Assembly (NCBI GenBank): GCA_030740295.1
Contig: JASLXP010000386.1
Location: 1 to 19,596, forward strand
DNA length: 19,596 nucleotides
Origin: Planctomycetota bacterium
GTDB lineage: Bacteria; Planctomycetota; PUPC01; JACPCR01
Reading direction: 5' to 3'
Part shown: one piece after another, positions 7,843 through 14,254 of the stretch
Layout of the letters: every line of letters starts with the position of its first letter
How positions within the stretch are numbered: the first letter of the stretch is position 1
Made by a program: the position numbers and the translations under genes
The notes under the pieces: generated by a model
Seen by the model: the letters and a program-made list of their open reading frames with translations, nothing else
Told to the model about the DNA's origin: nothing
The model's database searches: none

Positions 7843-8903
7843 GAGTTGTCCTTCTTACGGTGGAATCGCAGGAGACTATCTGCGGCAAGAACACCTCCCT
7901 TGAACGTATTCTTCACGGGCTGTCACTGATTGGTGTGGATGCCCTTAGAGTTTCTTCTTTCGGCAAAATTGAAGATGAGCTCAGGTGTGAGATTCAACAG
8001 CACGAGCCCGATATCATTCACGCATTTAATGCTTCCAAGGCGGGGGGGATCGCACGGATGCTTGCGAAGTCGCTTTCGATACCGTACGTGCTGACGATCA
8101 CCGGAACGGATCTGAATGTAGATGTTTTCAACGATGCCAAACGGCACAACATCATCGCCAATCTCAACCAGGCAGCACACCTGATTTGTGCGAACCAGGA
8201 TGTGACCGGCAGGATTTCCGGGCTGGGTGTCGCGACTCCGGTCGTGGTTGTTCCAAAGGGGGTGTTTTTCCCTGACACTTCTCTCAGGACGGATCGATCC
8301 GCAGAGGGCTTTGGCCCGGATGACATTCTGTTTCTGCTGCCGGCCAATTTCCGCAAGGTGAAGAATCAGATATTCGCGGTCGAGCCTCTGGCGCGTGTGC
8401 GAAGAGAGGGACTGCCCGTTCATCTGGTCTTGCTCGGGCACGTCATTGAAAGCTCCTACTTCGATGAATTGAGCGATGTCTGCAAGGGCAGAGAGTGGAT
8501 TCACTTCCCTGGCGAGCGGCCCAGAGACGAGATGTATTCCTGGTACCGAATGTCAGACGTGGTACTGAATACATCATTTGCAGAGGGCGGCTCGAATGTC
8601 ATCCTCGAAGCCATGGCCGCCGAGAGGTGTGTGCTGGCCTCTGATGTGGAAGGCAACCGTGCTTTTGTGAATGTGAATGGCCAGGCTCGGACAGGCTTAC
8701 TGTATCACGTAAGCCCGGAACCGAAGGAGCCGATGCTGCGGCAACATGATGCAGATGACTTGTTTTCAAAGGCACGGCTATTGGCAAGTGATGGTGTTCT
8801 TCGCGAACAGATGGGTGCCAATGCTTTAACTGCAATCCAGAAAGAACATTCGCCAGAGACCGAAGCGAGAGCTCATCTCGAGGTCTATGAAGAATCAGTG
8901 TGA
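7839..8903 (+). CDS. Glycosyltransferase family 4 (GT-B) protein
   Basis: The protein has 354 residues. The N-terminal half is acceptor-domain-like (MRVVLLTVESQ, then DIIHAFNASKAGGIARMLAKSLSIPYVLTITGTDL in overlapping blocks). The C-terminal half has FLLPANFRKVKNQ, HLVLLGH, WIHFPGERPRDEMYSWYRMSDVVLN and the GT4 donor-binding motif E-x7-E (E249 to E257, in AEGGSNVILEAMA). It should transfer a sugar from an activated donor in the cytoplasm. A GGAGG at 7830-7834 lies 4 bases before the ATG, and the ATG overlaps the stop of the deacetylase gene (ATGA), so the two are translationally coupled. A sugar-transfer-then-deacetylation pathway is an inference from this pairing. The stop is 4 bases from the stop of the convergent methyltransferase gene. 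Confidence 0.93.
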   Translation: MRVVLLTVESQETICGKNTSLERILHGLSLIGVDALRVSSFGKIEDELRCEIQQHEPDIIHAFNASKAGGIARMLAKSLSIPYVLTITGTDLNVDVFNDAKRHNIIANLNQAAHLICANQDVTGRISGLGVATPVVVVPKGVFFPDTSLRTDRSAEGFGPDDILFLLPANFRKVKNQIFAVEPLARVRREGLPVHLVLLGHVIESSYFDELSDVCKGREWIHFPGERPRDEMYSWYRMSDVVLNTSFAEGGSNVILEAMAAERCVLASDVEGNRAFVNVNGQARTGLLYHVSPEPKEPMLRQHDADDLFSKARLLASDGVLREQMGANALTAIQKEHSPETEARAHLEVYEESV

Positions 8904-8907
8904 CCGT

Positions 8908-9609
8908 CTACCTTCTCGTGGCCCTGATAAACCTTGTCTGAAAACACCATCCATCGCCTGCACGCTCAAACTCGGCCCTGCCCGCCTCGCGTAGGTCCGT
9001 GAGATACTGAAACAGTCCTGGCTGGTATGACTCGTATTCCCCCGGTTGGAAGTGGCGGTCAGTCTGGCGCACGACCTCCAACTCAAATGATTGTGAGAAC
9101 AGATCATTCACCGCCGTCGGATTCGCCAGACCGATGTGGAGAAAATACAGACTGCCGCCGGGCTTCAGGTGATCGGGGGACTGGATCCCAAGCTGTGAGA
9201 GAAACTGTGTACCTTCTAAGCCGCCCCATTTGTCTAACCGTATAGGCTGCGGCGCCGGTGTCTGCGGCATGTTGGCGAAAATGATGTCGAAATGTTGTCC
9301 AGCGACAGGCTCAAAAAAATCTCCCAGAAGACACTTTGTGTTTGACAGCCCATTCAGTGCCGCATTTGCAGTGGCTGTGGAAACCGCGTCCGGGCAGACA
9401 TCAGTCAGTGTCACTTCACTGCACCCGGCCTTCGCCGCGAAGATTCCGTAAATGCCGCAACCGCAACCGAGGTCGAGGGCCGCATTTCCTCCGATGATCT
9501 CGATGCTCTGAAGCCGTTCGATGACCGCCTCGCCCGGATGGTGAACGCCTTCTTCGATCTCGAGTTCTATTTCGATTGGGCCGCCCGTGAATGGGATGGA
9601 GAGTTTCAT
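8908..9609 (-). CDS. Class I SAM-dependent methyltransferase (PrmA/PrmC-like fold)
   Basis: The protein has 233 residues. SAM motif I is LDLGCGCGIYGIFAA (from about residue 45), then TLTDVCPDAVSTATANAALNG for the acidic ribose-binding strand, LLGDFFEPV, and FDIIFANMPQTP at 108-118. The last block sits where protein and RNA N-methyltransferases have NPPY; here it is N113-M-P-Q, so the target may differ. The sequence ELEIEEGVHHPGEAVIERL before motif I resembles the HemK/RsmC/PrmA group entry helix. There is no signal peptide. It lies 22 bases downstream of the 63-aa gene, probably in one transcript. The target is unknown. Confidence 0.88.
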   Translation of the reverse strand: MKLSIPFTGGPIEIELEIEEGVHHPGEAVIERLQSIEIIGGNAALDLGCGCGIYGIFAAKAGCSEVTLTDVCPDAVSTATANAALNGLSNTKCLLGDFFEPVAGQHFDIIFANMPQTPAPQPIRLDKWGGLEGTQFLSQLGIQSPDHLKPGGSLYFLHIGLANPTAVNDLFSQSFELEVVRQTDRHFQPGEYESYQPGLFQYLTDLREAGRAEFERAGDGWCFQTRFIRATRR

Positions 9610-9631
9610 CGGCCGTCACAGATTCAGTTGT

Positions 9632-9823
9632 TCAGGGCAGCAGGTCATTCACCGCGATCTCACCGGCATCTTCGCCATCGATGGTAATAGAGACCTTATC
9701 ATCGCGGCCAACCCTTACTGAGTTCCTGTAATCCGCCTCGTCTTCGCCATATGGCTCTGCGTAAACTTCAAGGCACATCTCCTGGAGGTATACAGTCCAG
9801 TAACAGTGAACTCCAACAGACAT
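9632..9823 (-). CDS. Small hypothetical protein, 63 aa
   Basis: I do not recognise a family. The reading frame is supported by a strong GAGGAG (plus-strand CTCCTC at 9831-9836) placed 7 bases before the ATG, better than for most genes here. The product is acidic (EPYGEDEADYRN, DGEDAGEIAVNDLLP) and looks beta-rich, with no membrane segment or cysteine pair motif. It precedes the methyltransferase gene by 22 bases on the same strand, so the two are probably co-transcribed; a substrate or adaptor role for the methyltransferase is only a guess. Confidence 0.7.
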   Translation of the reverse strand: MSVGVHCYWTVYLQEMCLEVYAEPYGEDEADYRNSVRVGRDDKVSITIDGEDAGEIAVNDLLP

Positions 9824-9863
9824 TCAAAAACTCCTCTGTGTGATTCGTAGGTGATTGACTCAG

Positions 9864-9869
9864 ACTATA
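9864..9869 (-). promoter_or_regulatory. Possible -10 box for the 63-aa protein / methyltransferase pair
   Basis: The minus strand reads TATAGT here, 41 bases upstream of the ATG at 9823. The -35 match at 17 bases spacing is weak (GTGATG). Position between divergent genes makes it plausible, not proven. Confidence 0.25.
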
Positions 9870-10004
9870 CGCCAAATTTCCTGTGGCATCACATCCTGAG
9901 ATGATTGAATCCCATCGCCAGCCAATCGAATTTGCCAGCCAAGAGGCCATCAGCTAATAGTTGGGATTCCGTTTTCGTGTCCCATCTCTAAACCGAAATC
10001 CCGA

Positions 10005-11417
10005 ATGAACATCTTCGTCATCGTTACCGACAGCCTCCGGGCCGACCACGTTTCCTGCTACGAACAGTGCCTCGAATACAACGGCCGGAAAGTCTCTACT
10101 CCCAGCATGGCCAGGCTGGCCGCGGATGGCACATTCTTTACTCATGCTTATTCGGAGAGCCTGCCGACCATGCCCACACGCACGACATGGTGGACGGGTC
10201 GCACCGGTTTTCCCTTTCGTGGATGGCAGCCGTTTGAATTGAGTGACCTCATGCTGGCGGAAGTGCTCTGGGATAAAGGGTTCAGCTCCGCGCTCTTCAC
10301 CGATACGTATCACATGCATAAGCCGATGTACAATTGCGGACGCGGGTTTGATGCGGTCGGCTTCATCCGTGGTCAGGAGTATGACCCGTGGGTGGTGGAA
10401 GATGTTGCCGTGGACACGGAACGCTGGCACCGGCTCAAAGGTGACGAGTCGGATGATCTGTGGGGGCCACGATTCGAACAGTACCTGAAGAATCGCACTC
10501 GCCTGAAGGATGAGGAAGACTGGTTCGCACCGCGAGTGACGAAAGACGCGATTCAGTGGCTGGACACCACGGTCAAAACAGAAGGTAAGAAAGACAATCT
10601 CTTTCTGTGGGTCGATTACTTCACGCCCCACGAGCCCTGGGATCCGCCCGAGCCATACTGGTCGATGTATAAAGACCCGAATTACACCGGACAGGACATC
10701 ATCGATCCGGTGGCCACCGAAACCGCTGACTACCTCAGCGACGACGAAATCCAGCGCATCAAATCTCTCTACGCCGGAGAGGTCACCTTTGTCGACAAGT
10801 GGGGCGGCATTCTGCTCGACCATATCCGCGACCTGGGTCTCTATGAGGACGCGCTCATCATGTGGCTCAGCGATCATGGAGAGCCCTTTGGAGAACACGG
10901 CATCATTCGAAAATGCCGGCCATGGAATTACGAAGAGCTCGTTCATATCCCCTGGATTTTAAAGCCGCCGGCAACAGCAGGTCTTACGCTGCCTCCGTCC
11001 ATCCAAGCGCTTGCGCAGCCAACAGACCTTATGCCGACCATTCTGGATTGTCTGAATATCGAGACGCCTCTGCCCCGTGTATTCCAGGGGCCGCGGAAGG
11101 CCGGCTCATTCCCGCAGGATCGCTCGCTGGAAAAGGAGGCCATCCAACTGCACGGGCAGTCGGTGATTCCGCTGCTGAAGGGCGAAACTGAATCTATTCG
11201 GGATTTCGCTTTCAGCGGCCACTCCCGGCAGTCGTGGTCGATTCAGGATCAGGAGTGGCGATACATGATGTTCGTCAACCAGTCGAAATCGTCCGAGTTG
11301 TATTACCGGCCCGACGATCCTGGAGACCACAACAACCTGATCACTGAAAGGCAGGAAGTCTCCGAGGAGATGGAGCTTAAACTCCGCCGGCACGTCGACT
11401 GGCTGCACGCCACCTGA
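10005..11417 (+). CDS. Sulfatase-fold hydrolase (alkaline phosphatase superfamily) with Thr in place of the formylglycine residue
   Basis: The protein has 470 residues, the usual length of the sulfatase family. The start FVIVTDSLRADHVSCY gives metal-site D9, and later blocks are NLFLWVDYFTPHEPWDPP and MWLSDHGEPFGEHG (D290, H291). The activation motif of true sulfatases is C/S-x-P-S/x-R; here the region SLPTMPTRTTWWTGR puts Thr55 at the catalytic position (T55-M-P-T-R59). Thr cannot be converted to formylglycine by known maturases, but Thr serves as nucleophile in related phosphodiesterases of this superfamily. It may thus be a phospho- or phosphono-ester hydrolase; this is inference. No signal peptide is seen, so it is likely cytoplasmic. 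The start ATG has no clear Shine-Dalgarno. It is divergent from the 63-aa gene and convergent with the propeller gene. Confidence 0.92.
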   Translation: MNIFVIVTDSLRADHVSCYEQCLEYNGRKVSTPSMARLAADGTFFTHAYSESLPTMPTRTTWWTGRTGFPFRGWQPFELSDLMLAEVLWDKGFSSALFTDTYHMHKPMYNCGRGFDAVGFIRGQEYDPWVVEDVAVDTERWHRLKGDESDDLWGPRFEQYLKNRTRLKDEEDWFAPRVTKDAIQWLDTTVKTEGKKDNLFLWVDYFTPHEPWDPPEPYWSMYKDPNYTGQDIIDPVATETADYLSDDEIQRIKSLYAGEVTFVDKWGGILLDHIRDLGLYEDALIMWLSDHGEPFGEHGIIRKCRPWNYEELVHIPWILKPPATAGLTLPPSIQALAQPTDLMPTILDCLNIETPLPRVFQGPRKAGSFPQDRSLEKEAIQLHGQSVIPLLKGETESIRDFAFSGHSRQSWSIQDQEWRYMMFVNQSKSSELYYRPDDPGDHNNLITERQEVSEEMELKLRRHVDWLHAT

Positions 11418-11455
11418 TTTCCCAACTCAGTTGTTCACCTGCGAGGACGAGAGCT

Positions 11456-12892
11456 TCAATCGTCATCGCTGACAAAACCGTGGATGCGATAGCTGAAGCT
11501 TGGATAGACCAGCAGGCTGTTTCCACCCAGCCTGGCGGCCGCGGGGCTTGACCAGAGCGCGTCGCCCTGTTGGATGTGAGTCCATATGAATGGGCCGCCA
11601 TTGAATGCCCACAACGATTCGCCGGTGGCTGCATCGTATGCATAGAGGTTGCCGTCGAGACTGGAAACGAAGGCCGCCCTTTTGCCGGCAAGCGAGGCAA
11701 TGAGCGGCGATGCTGCGATCCATTCGCGGGTGGACTTCTTCCAGACTTCTTTTCCCGTGCGGGCATCCAGTGCGAAAACACCCCGGTCGTAACTGCCGAA
11801 GAAGACCATGGCACGGCCGGCAATTTCGGCCACCGCGGGAGTTGAATCCACCCAGTAGCCGCACTTGTATTTCCATATTCTCTTTCCAGATGTGGCATCG
11901 AGCGCATAGATGCTGTTGTGGCGGGTGCCAAAGAAAACAAGCGGGCGGCCATAGATGACCGCGAAAGAGACCGAGCTGTGGATCAGTTCGTTCGCAGTGA
12001 ATTTCCAGACAGTTTTGCCAGTGTCCAGTTGCAGGGCGCGGACTGTGCCGTCCTGGCAGGCAACGAAGATGTGTGTATCGCCTTTGATTTCACCCATGCA
12101 GGGGGAAGTGGCGAAGGTGGTCGTCAGGGTTCTCTTCCAGATGGGCTTTCCCGAAGTGAGGTCGAGCGCCAGCAATTCTCCCTTTTGAATATTCTTGAAT
12201 CCTGCTCGGTCATTGTTAGCCGCGGCAATCAGCACTGCTGGCTTGCCGGCGATTTCACCCACCACCGGCGAGCTCATTCGGCACGGGGCCACGGTGTCCT
12301 TCCATTGAAACGTTTCATACGTCCAGAGGCGCTTGCCTGATCCGCCGGACAATGCATAAACAGTGCGGTCAGCACTGCCGAAAACAACGACCGGCTCGGT
12401 TTCGTTCTTCCCGACAACCGGTGTTGAGAAGATGCCGTCGCCTGCGACAAATGACCACTGCTTGCTGCCAGTCAGCCCGTCGATGCAGTAGAGATGGTGA
12501 TCGTAGCTCCCGATGAAAACTCGTGGCCGGCCATCGATCTCGGCGATGGCTGGTGACGACCAGACGCTGATGCCTTTCTTGTAGTCCCAGAGCGGCGCGC
12601 CAGGAGAGAATGTCCACGTTGGCTTGTTTGGAAGGCTGCTGAATCCTGCCGGGCTCCAGCCGCTGTTCTGGTTGTCACGGGCGAAGGAATTCCAGGAATC
12701 TGATGGTGTGTGTGCGCGCCTTACCGCGGGAGCTTTCTCATTGAAGGGGATGGAAGGCTCGGTCTTCGCACCGTTGCCGCAGCCGAAGCAGGTGATGAGA
12801 CAGGCCATCACGACGGCTGGCAATTCGCAGTGGTTCGATCTCACATCAACGTTTTCGCCGGTAATTCTGTTATGGAGCGTATTCACAGTCAC
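11456..12892 (-). CDS. PQQ-binding-like beta-propeller repeat protein, probably exported
   Basis: The protein has 478 residues from a GTG whose last bases form the TGA stop of the upstream 4Fe-4S gene (GTGA, 4-base overlap). A second GTG at 12886 and an ATG further in are alternatives; a longer frame to 13009 would overlap the neighbour by about 120 bases and is rejected. After a hydrophobic segment (LPAVVMACLITCFGC) with possible lipoprotein cysteines there are at least seven propeller blades with the tryptophan-docking pattern, such as HLYCIDGLTGSKQWSF, VYALSGGSGKRLWTYE, IYALDATSGKRIWKYK and VFALDARTGKEVWKK. The family includes BamB-like scaffolds and PQQ dehydrogenases; I see no clear PQQ-enzyme active site, so a scaffold or sensor role is more likely. 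Coupling to the Fe-S gene suggests a joint function. Confidence 0.9.
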   Translation of the reverse strand: MTVNTLHNRITGENVDVRSNHCELPAVVMACLITCFGCGNGAKTEPSIPFNEKAPAVRRAHTPSDSWNSFARDNQNSGWSPAGFSSLPNKPTWTFSPGAPLWDYKKGISVWSSPAIAEIDGRPRVFIGSYDHHLYCIDGLTGSKQWSFVAGDGIFSTPVVGKNETEPVVVFGSADRTVYALSGGSGKRLWTYETFQWKDTVAPCRMSSPVVGEIAGKPAVLIAAANNDRAGFKNIQKGELLALDLTSGKPIWKRTLTTTFATSPCMGEIKGDTHIFVACQDGTVRALQLDTGKTVWKFTANELIHSSVSFAVIYGRPLVFFGTRHNSIYALDATSGKRIWKYKCGYWVDSTPAVAEIAGRAMVFFGSYDRGVFALDARTGKEVWKKSTREWIAASPLIASLAGKRAAFVSSLDGNLYAYDAATGESLWAFNGGPFIWTHIQQGDALWSSPAAARLGGNSLLVYPSFSYRIHGFVSDDD

Positions 12893-14133
12893 TTCTTCAA
12901 CAGCGCTTCGAGTGGAACGAACGCGGGCGGCCGGCCTTGCCGTGTATCCGCTGATGCATCCTCCAGGATAAGCGCGCCTGTCGGGCACGCGTCCACACAG
13001 CGTGAGCACAAAATGCAGGTCGATTCATCACGCTCGCCAACGGCCATTGCTTCAACGGGGCAGACAGGTTCGCACTGCCGGCAGGCGTCGCAGTGGGAAT
13101 CGAGTTTGGTGATCTTCCACCGGCTGTGCCTGGCAAGCAGCCCCAGGACGGCGCCCTCCGGACACATGTATCGGCACCAGGCATTCGAGTGAATCCCGGA
13201 AAGCACGATGATGCCCATGGCCGAGAGAACGGTGCTCACATCCACCACGCTCTGAAAAAAAATGCAGAACGGGCCATTGGTGTAAATGCCAATTACTATG
13301 ATCAGCGTCATCAGGCCGACGGAAACGAACTTCATAGGTTTCAGCCTGGCATCGAGTTTCGGATCGCCGACGACGAACAGAGTGATGACGAGCAACGCCA
13401 TGACCCACCAGACGGCGACGGTTTCAATGAATCCGAACGTGCCGGGGCGCAGGACATAAAAGTAAGAAGCGATGTAAACGAGCAATGCCACCGTTAGCCC
13501 CCACCGGGCCCAGCGCAGCGAGTTTTCGCCGGATGGTACGACGAGGTAAACCAACATGAGAGCGACTACCGGGCCGACAAAGGGCGCGACCGCATGTAAT
13601 CCAAGGCCACCCCACGCAACCAGGCCGCCCACTACAACTGCAATCTCCAAAACAGTGCGGATTCCTCCGAGGCGATGCTTTCGTGACCAGTTGAAATAAG
13701 CCGTCGATACCTCCTGAAAGAACCCGAGCGGGCAGATCCATCCACAAAAAATGCGCCCGTAAATCAGTCCGAACGAAGCGACGACGCAGAAGATCATCAT
13801 GTACTTGAAAGCTTCAAGCGTATTGATGGCCAGCAGCGTCGAGCCGAGCACGGTATCCCGGATCATGCACATGCACGGATGCACTCCGACCACAAAGGCA
13901 AGAGCGGAACAGGTCTGCACCACTCTCCTTGCCCGTTGCCTGTGCTTCATCTTCAGTGTGGCAATCGTCCCCGCGGCCAGCAGAGCAAACATGATGTAGA
14001 AGGGCAGAAGATCGATGGCCGTCCCCTCCACTGGAAAGACAGCCTCTTCCAATAACTTCCTGATCACTGGAATTTTCAGTGTGCCTTCGCTGCCTAGGCT
14101 GTCAGGTATCACTGTCTGAGCAAGGAATGGCAT
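12889..14133 (-). CDS. NapH/NosR-like polytopic membrane 4Fe-4S protein
   Basis: From the ATG at 14133 the protein has 414 residues. A TTG at 14202 is an alternative; it has GGAGG but 12 bases away, and a possible -10 box lies downstream of it. There are about eight hydrophobic segments, for example FYIMFALLAAGTIATL, LTVALLVYIASYFYVL and LMTLIIVIGIY. The NapH/NosR signature cysteines are IFCGWICPLGFFQE and CRYMCPEGAVLG, followed by two 4Fe-4S ferredoxin motifs, CDACRQCEPVCP (about 348) and CILCSRCVDACP (about 373). An odd HPCMCMIRD motif lies after the second hydrophobic segment. In known members such proteins pass electrons between quinol and periplasmic or cytoplasmic partners. The donor and acceptor are unknown. 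It is translationally coupled to the propeller gene and divergent from the cyclase gene. Confidence 0.9.
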   Translation of the reverse strand: MPFLAQTVIPDSLGSEGTLKIPVIRKLLEEAVFPVEGTAIDLLPFYIMFALLAAGTIATLKMKHRQRARRVVQTCSALAFVVGVHPCMCMIRDTVLGSTLLAINTLEAFKYMMIFCVVASFGLIYGRIFCGWICPLGFFQEVSTAYFNWSRKHRLGGIRTVLEIAVVVGGLVAWGGLGLHAVAPFVGPVVALMLVYLVVPSGENSLRWARWGLTVALLVYIASYFYVLRPGTFGFIETVAVWWVMALLVITLFVVGDPKLDARLKPMKFVSVGLMTLIIVIGIYTNGPFCIFFQSVVDVSTVLSAMGIIVLSGIHSNAWCRYMCPEGAVLGLLARHSRWKITKLDSHCDACRQCEPVCPVEAMAVGERDESTCILCSRCVDACPTGALILEDASADTRQGRPPAFVPLEALLKK

Positions 14134-14182
14134 GCGGATTCGAGATGCAGTTTGGAGACTCGACCGGTTTCTTATTCCGTCG

Positions 14183-14188
14183 ATAATA
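14183..14188 (-). promoter_or_regulatory. Possible -10 box for the 4Fe-4S / propeller operon
   Basis: The minus strand reads TATTAT here, about 50 bases upstream of the ATG at 14133. No strong -35 is seen. If real, transcription would begin inside the TTG-started frame and favour the ATG start. Confidence 0.25.
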
Positions 14189-14254
14189 GTTGATGAGTTC
14201 AATTAACGATGATCCCTCCGAATCAGGATCTCTCAACTCTTCTCGGCCTGCCAC

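Noticed and set aside
9954..10946. Minus-strand 330-codon open frame opposite the sulfatase-fold gene
   Set aside because: It mirrors the codon periodicity of the sulfatase-fold gene and shows no domain motifs.
11418..11455. Bidirectional terminator between the convergent sulfatase-fold and propeller genes
   Set aside because: Only a tiny palindrome (CAACTCAGTTG) is present, with no GC-rich stem or T-run.
12893..13009. Longer N-terminus for the beta-propeller protein
   Set aside because: It would overlap the Fe-S protein gene by about 120 bases on the same strand, in the conserved ferredoxin C-terminal part; the GTGA overlap start is simpler.
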